DNA of 64,000 nt from Dactylorhiza incarnata (Eukaryota > Streptophyta > Magnoliopsida > Asparagales > Orchidaceae), in assembly GCA_033032865.1 (NCBI GenBank), contig JAWHQI010000329.1, forward strand, positions 2,356,001 through 2,420,000, in the 5' to 3' direction. A model generated the notes under the pieces. That model saw only the letters and a list, made by a program, of their open reading frames with translations, had not been told where the DNA came from and ran no database searches. The position numbers and the translations under genes are program-made. Every line of letters starts with the position of its first letter. The stretch's first letter is position 1. Shown piece by piece: positions 1 to 10,516 of the stretch.

Positions 1-202
1 CAACTTTGGACCTAAACTTTGTTTTCTTTTCTGATTCCTGTTTCATAGGAATTTCAGACATCTTTCCTTTCCCTTTCCAGGAAGAACCATGCCATGAGTC
101 TAACTTTGCAGGTCTTGTAGGCTTTTTATAGGGAATATATGTATCTTCTTTACATCCTATACCCTTCTTGTCCTTTTGACCCTTTTCTAAGATAATCCCT
201 GC

Positions 203-1139
203 CTAAGGATTTTTCTTTTGATAAGCTTCAGCATCAAATAACTTCTTTGGAGTTTTAATGACTGACTCAGCAAGAATCTCTTCCTTGGTCATCCCTTTCT
301 TGATCTTTTCAATCCAGACTTTCCTTTTATCTTCCACTTCTTTCCTAGCTGCTTCATATTCATACAGTTCTCTTTCTCTTATCTCTTCATGCCTCTTTTT
401 CATGTCAGGATCATGGTACTCCTTCACAGGGCTGTTAGGACAGATAATAGGCATCTTTTCAAATCTTTTTATTTCCTGACATGCTTTTCTATACTTCTTT
501 TCTTTTGCATACTCCTTCCTTTCTTCTTTAGAGAAGTTTTGCCAGTAGGGAATGCCTTCCCTTTTTCTTTTTATCTGTCCTCCTGGACTTTGCCTAGGTA
601 TGATCTGTTTAGGGAGTCTTGCTGCTTGTGGAGGTAGAGGTAGCAGAGGAGGTAGAGAAGAAGGTTGAAGTGGAGGTGGAGGTAGAGGTGAAGGAGAATG
701 AGTTTTCTCTTTGAGTGGAGAGGGAACTATATCAAGAGGAGGAGTCTGTTCTGCAATAGAAGGCAGAATGACTTCAGGTAGAATGTTCTCTGCTGAGGGA
801 TGATTGTCTCCTCCAGGTTCTTTTGTAGGGATGTCCTCAAGTAGAGGTGTCTTCAACTTGATGTAACTGGCAGAGAAGACAGAGGAGTGATGTTGAAGTT
901 CTTCCTCACATAAGGGTGCATCAATCCACATCTGCCCATTCCAATCATCAGAGGTGGCTGCTTCTTCCTCCCCCTGGATTTCTGGGTTCTTTACTACAGG
1001 AATCTCCCCCTGGTTATATGGGTCATCAACTCTGAATGCTGAATCCACAACATGCTCCCCTTCAATGTTGTAAGAGGAGGATTCACCAAAATGTTTGATG
1101 AAGGTGTAGTCAGAGTGATTTGAGAGGAGTGGAGCCTAT
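203..1139 (-). CDS. Post-pol ORF of element C, proline-rich and charged (env-like position)
   Basis: Open reading frame downstream of pol in the element. The frame is open from about 1139 to the stop at 203, with the first good ATG at 1048 (281 residues). The middle is proline-rich (runs such as PSPLPPPPLQPSSLPPLLPL), followed by a lysine/arginine/glutamate-rich, probably helical segment (FSKEERKEYAKEKK, then RKEVEDKRKVWIEKIKKG). I see no signal peptide, membrane span or known domain. Sireviruses are known to carry an additional, sometimes env-like, ORF at this place; this one has no envelope hallmark, so only the position supports that name. It could be a C-terminal exon of one product with the ORF at 1159-1497, but I found no splice pair that keeps the frame. 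Translation beyond 203 is open in places up to the window edge. Confidence 0.5.
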
Positions 1140-1158
1140 AATGGAATTGGAGTAATAA

Positions 1159-1497
1159 TTAGAGAGAATACTTAGATTTTGGAGAGAGGAGAGTTAAACC
1201 TGAGCTTTTAGTGAGATCAAAGACCTGACAAGAGGGGTTTCTGGAGCAACTCTCCCCCTGGTTTATATCTTTCAGGAAGGATGTAAACCTTTGTGGCGAC
1301 ATAGGTTCCTCTCGAAGAAGAGGATGAAGCCCAGGAAGAGAGGCAGATAGGGTGGCCAATTTGGCTTCACAGGAGGTGATCATATTGGCACATTCATTGG
1401 AGAAGTTGGTTAGACGTGTCTGGAAGTCGTTGAGAAGATTTTCCAGAGCATCGTTCATCGCTTTGATAAGGGCAGTTTGAACAGGAGTAGGCGCCAT
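1159..1497 (-). CDS. Small post-pol ORF of element C (112 residues), unknown function
   Basis: Minus-strand ORF of 112 codons starting with MAPTPVQTALIKAMNDALEN. The ATG at 1497 is chosen because upstream codons in the same frame look non-coding. The first 65 residues form a likely amphipathic helix or coiled coil (LENLLNDFQTRLTNFSNEC). It lies between pol and the proline-rich ORF at 203-1139, in the same orientation. I do not recognise a family. It may be the first exon of the post-pol gene or a decayed piece of it. Confidence 0.4.
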   Translation of the reverse strand: MAPTPVQTALIKAMNDALENLLNDFQTRLTNFSNECANMITSCEAKLATLSASLPGLHPLLREEPMSPQRFTSFLKDINQGESCSRNPSCQVFDLTKSSGLTLLSPKSKYSL

Positions 1498-1670
1498 TGA
1501 TGCAGAAAGAGAGAGAGGTAGAAGACAAAGTTTTGGTGGGTTCAGAAAGGTATATGTTATGAAATAAGAAGCATTATTTAAAGAAGGTGAAACGTCGAGA
1601 AAGGAAGCAGAAATCAAGGTAATCCAATCGTCAAAAGAGGAAGTAAGGATTTGATTCTAATTTTAACTTG

Positions 1671-1866
1671 AAGTCGACGTTATGTCGAATGGATGTCGAC
1701 GTTTGCGTGGGATTGGCCAGCCTGGTGTTTTATCGACGTGATCATAGTCTTGCGTCGATATGAATTCGACGGTACGTCGATAAAGGATCGACGTAGCATT
1801 GTCTGATGGAAATCGATGCCAGCGTCGAGTTTGTCTCGACGGAGCGTCGATATGTATTCGACGTAT
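1671..1866. repeat. GTCGA/TCGAC motif cluster 1 in element C
   Basis: About 200 bp between pol and the post-pol ORFs in which GTCGA or TCGAC recurs about every 15-20 bases, often as inverted pairs of the form GCGTCGAT followed within 10 bases by TTCGACG. The same vocabulary recurs at 5344-5562 and inside the LTR at 8295-8535, but not in the coding regions of the element. Confidence 0.75.
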
Positions 1867-1922
1867 CTTCAAGAAATTTTCTTAGATTGTCTGATTTCAT
1901 TAGAGTTCCCTAACAATGGTGT

Positions 1923-4900
1923 TTACAAGCTTTCATCAATCATTCCTAAGGTGTTTATGAAATAGTTATGCTTAGTTTCATCTAAGGGTTTTGTGAAGAT
2001 GTCTGCTCTTTGATTATCTGTGGGAATATATTCTAAGGTTATTTTACCCTTCTCAACATTTTCTCTAAGGAAGTGATGTCTGATCTCTATATGTTTGGTC
2101 CTACTATGAAGGACTGGGTTGGATGCTATGGATATAGCACTAGAGCTATCACAATAGATCTTAGAGTTATGTATTTCCAATTTGTAGTCAAGTAGCTGAT
2201 TTTGCATCCACAGGATTTGTGAACAACAGCTCCCAGCAGCTATGTATTCAGCTTCAGCTGTTGAGGTTGAGACTGAGGTTTGTTTCTTACTAAACCATGA
2301 GATCAATCTGTCACCTAGGAATTGGCAGGTACCAGATGTGCTTTTTCTATCAACCCTACATCCAGCATAATCTGCATCTGAGAAACGTATTAATTCAAAG
2401 TTGGTTTCTGCTGAGTACCATAGCCCTAGTTCAGGGGTTCCCTTTAGGTATCTAAGAATCCTTTTTACAGAGGTGAGATGGGATTCCTTTGGATCAACCT
2501 GAAATCTAGCACATATGCAAGTGGCAAACATGATATCAGGTCTGCTAGCTGTTAGATATAGAAGGGATCCTATGATGGCCCTATAAGTCTTTTGATCTAC
2601 TGATTTTCCTTTATCATCTTTTTCTATAATGACATTGGTTGCCATGGGTGTTTTCATGGTAGATGCTGATTCCATACCAAACTTTTTGATTAGCTCTTTA
2701 GTATATTTTGATTGTGAGATAAAGATTCCTTCACTACTTTGTTTTACTTGTAGCCCTAGGAAGTATGAGAGTTCTCCCATACTACTCATTTCAAATTTAG
2801 ATTGCATTAGATTAGCAAATCTTTTACACAGTTTAGGATGAGTTGAGCTATAATGTCATCTACATATATTTGAACAAGGAGGAGTTGGTTTTTATGGGTT
2901 CTAGTAAAGAGTGTCTTGTCTACTTTTCCTCTTTCAAAGGAATTTTCTAAAAGAAAATTTGAGAGAGTTTCATACCAAGCTCTAGGTGCTTGCTTAAGAC
3001 CATATAGAGCTTTGTTAAGTCTATAAACAAAGTTATAGGAGAAGAGGGATTAACAAAATCTGATGTTTTCTCCACATATACTTCTTCTTGAAGATCACCA
3101 TTTAGAAAAGCACTCTTGACATCCATTTGGTAGACTTTCATCTTCATGAAGGCTGCATAGGCAAGAAAGATCCTGATTGCCTCTAATCTGGCTACTGGAG
3201 CAAAGGTCTGGTTGTAGTCTATCTCTTCTTCTTGTCTATATCCTTATGCTATAAGTCTTGCCTTGTTCCTCACAATTACTCCAGTGGAATCTAGTTTGTT
3301 CCTGTATACCCATTTTGTACCAATTACATGGTAGTTTCTTGGTCTTTCAACTAGGTTCCATACTTTGTTTCTCTCAAATTGGCCTAGTTCTTCTTGCATG
3401 GCCATAATCCAGTGAGGATCACAATTTGCTTCCTCAAACTTCTTTGGTTCAACTTGTGATAGGAAGCATTGGAGCATCATCCCATTGGAGACTTGGTGTC
3501 TTGTTCTTATTTCTGTATTGGGGTCTCCAATTATTTGAGTTTGTGGATGATCTTTCAAGTTGATCCCTGTTCTGCTTGAATTTGTTAGTTGTTCTTCTTC
3601 TTCATTCTCAATGAGATCATTGTTCAATTGTTCTTCCTGAACCATGTTCTCTTGTGGAAATGGGTCTGGAATGCTCTTTTCTGAGGTTTCTTGTTCAGAC
3701 TCCTCACTTGGTTCCTCTAACTGGGTTTCCTTTCCACTTTCTGTGTTCTCTAGAGCTAGTTGCTCAAGCTGGGTTTCTATGCTGTTGTTTTCCTGTGGAA
3801 CAGAACTGGTGGGAGTCTCCTCCCCCTTAAGCAGCATGTTAGTTTCATCAAATACAATGTGCATGGATTCTTCAATTTTAAGAGTTCTTCTATTGTAGCA
3901 CCTATAGGCTTTACTAGATGATGAGTATCCCAGAAATATTCCATCATCAGACTTCTTGTCAAATTTGGCAAGATGATCTTTCCCATTATTTAGAATAAAG
4001 CAAGCACATCCAAAAATTTTAAAATATTTAATAGTGGGTGTTTTATTTTTCAGGAGCTCATATGGAGTCTTTGATTTAGTTTTGTGTATAAGGCTTCTAT
4101 TTAGAACATAGTTTGCAGTGTTGATTGCTTCAGCCCAAAAGGTTTTTGGTAATCCTGATTCTGCAAGCAGAGTCCTTTCTGATTCTATTAAGGTTCTATT
4201 CTTCCTCTCAACAACTCCATTTTTTTGAGGAGTTCTAGGTGCTGAGAAGCTTTGTTTAATACCTTCTTCCTCACAGAAACTACAAATCATCTGATTCTCA
4301 AATTCAGTCCCATGATCACTTCTTATAATTGAAACATTGGAGTTGAACTCAGATTGAATCTGTCTTATGAATTTTGAGAGAATTTTATGGGTTTCAGATT
4401 TAACCCTTAGAAAGAATACCCAGCTAAACCTAGAATAATCATCAACAATGACCAAGGTATAGGATTTTCCACATAAGCTTTGAGTGGATATGGGACCAAA
4501 GAGATCCATGTGTAGTAAGTATAGGGCCCTGGGAGAGTCATCCTTATCAATGGGTTTGAAAGATGATTCGGTCTGTTTTCCCAGTTGGCAAGGTCTGCAT
4601 GGAGAATCCTTAGAGTACCTACCCTTTGGTAAGCCTCTGACTATGTTATTCTTTGCTAGTTTACTAATGGTTTTGTAGTTTAGATGACCTAGTCTCCTAT
4701 GCCATAGTTCATTTTTATCTATGATATTGTTGAATAAGCAAACTTTTGTGGGTGAAGAGCTAAAGTCCACTACATATACTTTTCCTTTTCTAATTCCATT
4801 TAGTACTGTAGCACCAGTTTTGATATCAATAGTATGGCAGAATAGTGCGGTGAATTTTACCTCATACCTACCATTTTCACATATCTGACTTATACTTATC

Positions 4901-5124
4901 AGATTGTGTTTTAGTCCTTTGACTACTGCCACATTCTTGAAGGTGACTTTCCCTTCTTTGAAATCTCCAAAGCCCTTGGTTTGGCCACAACTAGAATCTC
5001 CAAAGGTTACTGATGGTCCAAGTCTATCCTCAAAGTTGATTAATAGGTTTTTGCATCCTGTCATGTGCATGGAGCATCCACTGTCCAAGTACCACGCCAT
5101 CCTAGAGATGTGATACACCTGCAC
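1923..5124 (-). pseudogene. Element C pol (protease, integrase, RT, RNase H), broken
   Basis: Minus-strand polyprotein gene. The N-terminus has the protease motif YLDSGCSMHM; next come the GAG-pre-integrase HHCC zinc region (WHRRLGHLNYKTISKLA to CRPCQLGK) and the DDE integrase core (HMDLFGP, RSDHGTEFEN, QKNGVVERKNR). After an acidic linker the RT starts near 3450 (WVYRNKLDSTGVIVRNKARL). An in-frame TAA at 3244 breaks the RT, a frameshift lies near 3035, and a small deletion just after the catalytic YVDD (2855-2866) shifts the frame again. The last part (1923-2807) holds the RT thumb (GELSYFLGLQV) and RNase H (FSDADYAGCRVDRKSTSG, TKHIEIRHHFLRE). In life this gene would supply all enzymes for reverse transcription and integration; this copy cannot make a full product. 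Confidence 0.88.
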
Positions 5125-5343
5125 ATAAAATTTTAAACATTAGTTTGAACCCTGCTGAGCTGGGGCCCTTCCTCTCTAGTAAAAGATTTAATAAAAGAAT
5201 AAGTGGGTTTTTCAGGATATCCTTCCTTCTTATGGGGTACTGGCTTATCATACCAATCTTCTTGGATGATATCACAGAAATAATGTTCATAATAGAAAGA
5301 CATGGATTGAGAGACCTGTTTGGAAACAGAAAATTTTTTGTCT

Positions 5344-5562
5344 GATTTATTGCGTCGATAGGGATTCGACGTAGACTTCTGGTTGCGTCGATATGAATTC
5401 GACGTAGGTTTCTGGTTGCGTCGATATGGAGTCGACGCTTTCTTCACCATGAGTGTACTTTCAGTCGAAGCATGAGAGAGGTTGCGCTGAGTAGAAGTCG
5501 GCGCATTTTGGTGTAAGCGTCGATTAGTACTCGACGCACGTTGGGAAGATTTCGACGCATGT
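5344..5562. repeat. GTCGA/TCGAC motif cluster 2 in element C
   Basis: Second cluster of the CpG-rich inverted motif, in the gap between gag and pol. Three near-identical units of about 30 bases (5350-5440) each contain GCGTCGAT, a short spacer and TCGACG; further degenerate units run to 5562. Part of it reads through as a lysine/asparagine-rich peptide, but stops and the repeat structure argue against selection as coding DNA. Confidence 0.75.
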
Positions 5563-7185
5563 TCAAAATTTTTTCTGAGGATATTTTCCTAAGATTCCTT
5601 TATCTGTAATGGGATTAGGTTTATTAAAAATAGTGGTTATTTCAGGACTTTCTTGTGATCTTTCTCCTGTTAGATAATTCTCCCTAGTGAAGTGAATTGG
5701 ATGTTTCCAGACAGATTTGCTGGAAGTTTGAGGTTTAGATGCTTCATTAGTATTCTGATTTAGCTGTCTAAATCTATTAGTGAGATTCTCAGAAATGTTT
5801 TTGAGCTTCTGACCTTTCCCATTTAGAGAGTCTTCAAAGACTTTAGCCTTTGCAAGCTCCTTTCTTAGTGTTAGATTTTTTGAATAGATTTTGTCTAATT
5901 TCTCTTCTGAGAGTTCTAGATTGAGCTTATAATTTTTATGATGTGTATTTACCTGTTTGAGATTTTTTAATTCAATTCTTAATTCTTTTACTTCTTTTTC
6001 AGATTTGATTAGATCTAAACAGAATTCTTTGAAACTTTGTTTGAAGTCAGCAGAAGAGAAATCTATATTATCAAGTATATTTACCATAGATGTATCATCA
6101 AGCTTCTCAGTGGCCATCAGACAGGTTTCCTCTTGCTTGACCTCTTGCTGATCATTATCTGATGAGGTACTTTCTTCAGATTCTGAATCACTCCAAGATT
6201 GAGCAATGAATCTTTTTTCTTTCTTCTTCTTCTTCTTCTTTAGATTTGTTCTTTTTAGATCCTTCTTATTGTTGATCTCTTTAGGACAATCAGGTGTAAT
6301 GTGTCCAGGTTTCCTGCAAGAGTAGCATATAATTTCTTTAGTAGGTGTTTTATTATACCTGGTTTTTGAATCTTTTCCTCTGGATCCTTCTGTTTTGATC
6401 CACTTCTTGAACCTTCTGGCCAGTAGACTGATAAGCTCCTCATCACTTGTAGAGGGTTCTCCTTCAACATCCTTCAAAGCAATACTCTTTTCTTTTGGGA
6501 GTGGAGAAGCCTTTTCTTTTTCTTCTTTCTCAGCCCTTGTTTTCAACAGTTGTTCATAGGATTTTAATTTACCCAATAGGACATCTGTTGAGATTTCTTT
6601 TTGACTTCTGGAGTATTTGATTGGCCAGATTCTTGAATCCCAAGAGCTAGGGAAGCAAGTCAGCAATTTGTCATTTATCTCAGTAAGAGATATGTCCTTC
6701 TCAAGTGTTCTCAATTCATTGACTATGAGGCTGAATCTTGAATACATGTCAGCAACACTTTCACTTTCTTTCTTTTGGAAGTTTTCATATTGGGAGATGA
6801 GTAGTGCCTTTCTGTCCTTTTTCTCATCAGCACTTCCCTCAACCATTTTGGTGAGAGCTTCCCATACTTCCTTAGCAGACTCACACTCAGCAATCTTTTG
6901 GAAGATTTCATCTGAGAGAGTTGAAACTAGGATATTCATAGCCTTGGCATCATATGCTTGGGCTTTCTTTTCCTCTTCTGTCCATTCAGCCTTTGGAGCA
7001 AGTGTTTCAGTTACTTTTCCACTTGAATCCTTTTTGAATGGCTTGGGGGGACCTGTCATGACAACATTAAATAATTCATCATCAATAGAGTTTAAATAGA
7101 TTCTAATTCTTGTTTTCCAAAGTGCAAACTTTTCAAGGTTGCAAATTGGTGGTCTGGTGGAAGCATAATCTTTGATTTGTGCCAT
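5563..7185 (-). CDS. Element C gag (540 residues, open)
   Basis: Minus-strand gag, intact over 540 codons from the ATG at 7185. The N-terminal third is a copia capsid-type domain (UBN2-like: WKTRIRIYLNSID, AKEVWEALTKMVEG, LLTCFPSSWDSRIW). A retroviral zinc knuckle CYSCRKPGHITPDC lies near residue 290, followed by a lysine run and an acidic serine stretch (SWSDSESEESTSSDND), a combination typical of Sirevirus gag. The C-terminal part is a predicted coiled coil (about residues 390-480). The ATG is 77 bases inside the primer binding site. Gag would form virus-like particles in the cytoplasm and package element RNA. It is the only fully open gene of this element. Confidence 0.85.
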   Translation of the reverse strand: MAQIKDYASTRPPICNLEKFALWKTRIRIYLNSIDDELFNVVMTGPPKPFKKDSSGKVTETLAPKAEWTEEEKKAQAYDAKAMNILVSTLSDEIFQKIAECESAKEVWEALTKMVEGSADEKKDRKALLISQYENFQKKESESVADMYSRFSLIVNELRTLEKDISLTEINDKLLTCFPSSWDSRIWPIKYSRSQKEISTDVLLGKLKSYEQLLKTRAEKEEKEKASPLPKEKSIALKDVEGEPSTSDEELISLLARRFKKWIKTEGSRGKDSKTRYNKTPTKEIICYSCRKPGHITPDCPKEINNKKDLKRTNLKKKKKKKEKRFIAQSWSDSESEESTSSDNDQQEVKQEETCLMATEKLDDTSMVNILDNIDFSSADFKQSFKEFCLDLIKSEKEVKELRIELKNLKQVNTHHKNYKLNLELSEEKLDKIYSKNLTLRKELAKAKVFEDSLNGKGQKLKNISENLTNRFRQLNQNTNEASKPQTSSKSVWKHPIHFTRENYLTGERSQESPEITTIFNKPNPITDKGILGKYPQKKF

Positions 7186-7260
7186 GAAAATAATTTTGTA
7201 GAAAAATATATATATATATGAGGTAGGACCTTTTTGATCAAGGAGTTAACCTCTTTAGAT

Positions 7261-7279
7261 CAACCTAGCTCTGATACCA
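7261..7279 (-). other. Primer binding site of element C (initiator Met tRNA)
   Basis: Minus strand reads TGGTATCAGAGCTAGGTTG two bases inside the LTR. TGGTATCAGAGC is the usual complement of the 3' end of plant initiator Met tRNA in copia elements. It fixes the inner LTR boundary at 7282. Confidence 0.9.
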
Positions 7280-7538
7280 ATTGAAAGTGCACAGTTAACC
7301 TCACTAGAATTCTCTAGAGGGGGGGGTGAATAGAGATTAAAAAATATTTTGTGCAAAGTTAATATATATATGTGTATGATCACAGATTAGAGCTTCCCAC
7401 ACACCAACAAGAATTAAACAAATAAAGAAAGTAAATGCAAGAAAAGAAATCACAGCACAACACAAGAAAATATAGTGGTTCCCCAAACTTTGGGTAGTCC
7501 ACTCTTCTACCCCCTTGGTAGGAATTCACTATCTTGTA

Positions 7539-7680
7539 CTGAGTCTTTTGATAAGGAGACTCTTAGAATCACCCTGAGTCTTTTGACAAGGAGACTCTTA
7601 GAACCAACTGAGTCTTTTGACAAGGAGACTCTTAGAACCAATACACTGAATTTTTTGAAGAGAGATTCTAAAAACTCTTT
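7539..7680. repeat. 34-35 bp direct repeats in the LTR of element C
   Basis: Units beginning CTGAGTCTTTTG start at 7539, 7574 and 7608, with a degenerate fourth at 7646. They lie in the R/U5 side of the LTR (element orientation). Confidence 0.8.
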
Positions 7681-8294
7681 TACAATGTTTTAAGTAAGAA
7701 TAAGAAAGAAGAAAGAAATAAGAACAAGAATGAATCTTCTTCCTAGCAAGAAGATTGGAAGCACAAGAAGTAGTGAATGAAATCTCTCTTCTATAGTGAG
7801 AAGGAGATTGTAAAAACTTTTCTCTCTTTTGAGAGAGCTTTCAGAGTTTGCAGTAGAATGGCTTCAGAAGAAGAAGGAGAAGATGAAGGCTTTTTCTCTG
7901 CAGCACACTATCACTTTTCTCAGCTTATCTCTCTATTCTTTTGGGAGCTTTTCCTCTATTTCAAATGTATGTGGTGGATCACTCAACTGACATTTTCTGC
8001 CGACCTCCTCTTTATTTATAGTTCTGTTTCAGTCAAATAATACTATAGGAGGAAAATCAATTAGCAGTCAGACAAATAGAAAGAAGGAAATATTTCCATA
8101 ATGACATTTTCTGTAGAAGGAAAGAATGAATCCTGATTTCAAATAATATCCAAAATAGAGTTTAATCAGATTAGCCAAGAATCAAATAGAAGGAAAGAAT
8201 GATTCAGAACGGCTATAAAATATTAACATTATTCCATACAAATCAGATCTACTGAAAGAAGGAAAGAGATCTGACGCATATTTAAATCTGTCAT

Positions 8295-8535
8295 ATAAAT
8301 CGACGTGCGTCGATTACCATTCGACGTAAGCGTTGAATTCATCCTGGTTGGACGTCGAGAGGAGAATAAGGAAGGTGCGTCGACTAAGGTGCGTCGACTT
8401 CTCCATATGCATCGACTAGAAATCAGAGTAGCGTCGACATCGATTGCGTCGAAATCTTCCTAAAGTTATTTCGACTTAATCTGAAGGGAACGTCGACTAC
8501 ATTTCGACGTTGCGTCGAATACTATTCGACGCATA
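8295..8535. repeat. GTCGA/TCGAC motif cluster 3, in U3 of the element C LTR
   Basis: Third cluster, about 80 bases from the outer (U3) end of the LTR. At least ten GTCGA/TCGAC cores, several arranged as GCGTCGA-N-TCGACGC inverted pairs. U3 is where retrotransposon enhancers sit, so a regulatory role is possible but not shown. Confidence 0.75.
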
Positions 8536-8613
8536 TTTACTTAGCCTTATTTTTCTTTCTTAGAAATCATATTAACTTATTTCTAGGGGTTAAGAGAAAT
8601 CATTTCCCCAACA

Positions 8614-8855
8614 GTTGTGTACATTAACCCATCCTAGGGGGAATTTCCATGGTTAAGAGTGATGCATGGGGTGCTTTAGCCCCTTTGAGTTCTCCCCTAC
8701 CTTAGGGTGGCCCATGGTGGCTTAGTGCATACCATGTGTTTTTCATCTACTCAATTTGTCATCCTAGTACGTACCCTATGTCACTTTATCCTATTTTTGT
8801 CATGATTTGTCATGACAAAAATTCTCTAGGGGCCTAGTAGTTTGGGGATGTTACA
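8614..8855 (-). repeat. 3' LTR of element A, outer 242 bp only
   Basis: Closely matches 32585-32824, the corresponding end of the 5' LTR, including the terminal GGGGATGTTACA (plus strand). It stops abruptly at 8614 where element C begins; the remainder must lie left of the window. Confidence 0.9.
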
Positions 8856-8862
8856 AAATCCA

Positions 8863-8905
8863 ATACAAAAGAAAACAATTTCGTCCTCGAAATTAAGATC
8901 GGGTG
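8863..8905 (-). other. Polypurine-tract region of element A
   Basis: Just inside the 3' LTR the minus strand carries AATTTCGAGGACGAAATTG and an A/G-rich tract. The same block precedes the LTR of element B at 33736-33770. Such a conserved block is typical of Tekay-type chromoviruses next to the plus-strand primer. Confidence 0.65.
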
Positions 8906-8951
8906 TACAGGGTTTCAGCTCAAGTTGAATAATCAAGAATATTCTTAGCAA

Positions 8952-10516
8952 TCAAGTGTTACCTGATTCAAAAAGTTCTGGGTGACGTTGTCGCACCAGG
9001 TCCAGTGGTTCCCACGTATGCTCTTCTCATCCATGGTTGGACCAAAGGACCTTTACCAGTGGTACTTTCTTTCGACGCAAGACCCGAACCGCTGTGTCAT
9101 CGATTCGGATTGGCTCCAAATGGATTGTCCGGTCGGATGCTATCGGGCCCGTAGCAGCAGGAATCAGTTGCTCTGGCTGAAGTAAAGCTCTCCTGAGTGA
9201 AGAGACGTGGAAGACACCGTGCAAGTTTGCTAATTCCGGTGGAAGCTCTTGTCTGTAAGCCATGGGGTCGTTCCGCTCCAGGATCCTATAGGGCCCCATA
9301 TACCTAGGACTGAGCTTCTTCAGCCTCCGTACCTGTGTGACACCGTGCGCCGCACGTATCTTCAGAAAAACTCGGTCTCCCACCTTGAACTCTACTTTAC
9401 GATGTCGCACATCGTAATATTTGGCATGTCGGCTCTGGGCTTCTAGCATTCGTTCATGAATCAGTCGCACTTGGGCGTTCGTTTCTTCGATATATTCTGA
9501 CCCCAGTTCCTTTGGATCTTCGTCCTGAACCCAAGATAGAGGGGTTCTACACTTCCTGCCGTATAAGGCTTCGTAAGGAGCCATGCCAATGCTGGATTGC
9601 TAGCTATTATTATAGGAGAATTCGTCGAGCGGTAGTAGCCTCTCCCAGGGTTCTCCACTATCCAATATACATAGCCTCAGGAATTCCTCCATAGTCCTGA
9701 TGGTTCGTTCTGTTTGTCCGTCTGCCTGAGGGTGGAATGTGGTGCTGAACTTCAGTCGCGACCCCAGATATGCTTGAACCGCCTTCCATTCCTTTGATGT
9801 AAATCTACCGTCTCGATCTGACATAATCGATTTGGGTACTCCATGGTATCTGACAAACTGCTCCACAAACAATCGGACTAGGGTGCTGACGGGGGCACCC
9901 TTTTTGGTGGGAATGAGCCTGGTTACCTTTGTTAATCTATCCACTATGACCCAGACAGAGTCATGCCAGAAGCGGGAGCGAGGTAACCCGTGTACGAAGT
10001 CCATGGAGATGTCCTCAAACTTCAATTCCGGTCCGGGTAATGGTTGTAACAATCCTCCCGGTCTTTTGCACTCAGCCTTCACTAATTGGCACGGCTCACA
10101 GTGGGTCACGAAGCGGACAATGTCTCTCTTCATTCCTGACCAATACATTGTTCTCTTTACATCCGCAGTCACCTTGGTGATCCCGGGGTGTATTGAATAT
10201 CTGTTGTGATGGGCTTCTGTTAGAACATCTTCCCGGAGGTTATCCCCTACCGGTATGTAATTTCTTCCCCGGAAATGCACTATGTCATCTTTCAACGTAT
10301 AATCTACTGCGGTGCCTGATTCCAAGGCCCTGAAGACCGGCTCTAGTTCCGCATCGCATCTCTGAGCAGCCTTGATCCGATCCCGGATGTCACATACTAA
10401 GCTCATTGTGGCTAGGTACTCCTAGTAGACCTATGGATCCTCCCTGGACACTAGTGTGATAAGCTTGTTGTCCAGCATCTGCACCAGTTCCAAGGCCATT
10501 AGTTGTGGTTCCTCGG
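8952..10516 (-). pseudogene. Element A integrase and chromodomain, broken
   Basis: C-terminal part of pol. It starts at the D insertion point (EEPQLMALELVQML), continues through the integrase zinc finger (HHNRYSIHPGITKV to HCEPCQLVK), the catalytic core (MDFVHGLPRS, MSDRDGRFTS, HPQADGQTERTIRTMEE) and the GPY region (KLSPRYMGPYRILER), and ends in a chromodomain (VPLVKVLWSNHG, EEHTWEPLDLVRQRHPELF). In-frame stops lie upstream of MSLVCDIR (near 10420-10430), at 9600 and at 9027 inside the chromodomain, where a conserved tryptophan codon has become TGA. The chromodomain of such elements reads histone marks to steer integration. The frame is otherwise continuous from 10406 to 8952, so the gene decayed by point mutation only. 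Confidence 0.88.
10512..10516. other. Target site duplication of element D, left copy
   Basis: CTCGG before the left LTR and CTCGT at 22999-23003 after the right LTR. Four of five bases match. Removing D and one copy rejoins the pol frame of element A, which supports the boundary. Confidence 0.8.

Larger units (their letters stand above)
1..8613 (-). mobile_element. Element C: Sirevirus-like Ty1/copia retrotransposon, 3' end beyond window
   Basis: A minus-strand copia element. From right to left it has a 5' LTR (7282-8613), a primer binding site complementary to initiator Met tRNA, gag (7185-5563), protease-integrase-RT-RNase H (5124-1923) and then more than 1.7 kb of further ORFs before the window edge. 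Domain order PR-INT-RT-RH is diagnostic of Ty1/copia. The large gag with a CX2CX4HX4C knuckle, the extra coding region after pol and the size point to the Sirevirus (SIRE/Maximus) lineage; that assignment is by architecture and resemblance only. The 3' LTR is not in the window. The element interrupts the 3' LTR of element A at 8613/8614, so it is younger than A. Pol carries a stop and two frameshifts, so this copy is not autonomous. Confidence 0.85.
7282..8613 (-). repeat. 5' LTR of element C (1332 bp)
   Basis: On the minus strand it begins TGTTGGGGAAATG and ends CACTTTCA, thus TG...CA. It contains three and a half units of a 34-35 bp direct repeat (7539-7680) and the third GTCGA/TCGAC cluster (8295-8535). 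The outer boundary is where the sequence of element A's LTR resumes (compare 8614 onward with 32590 onward). The partner LTR is outside the window, so age cannot be estimated. Confidence 0.85.

Noticed and set aside
1049..1198. Intron joining the two post-pol ORFs of element C
   Set aside because: GTTTAACTC and TTATAG look like splice sites, but the joined frame meets a stop at once.
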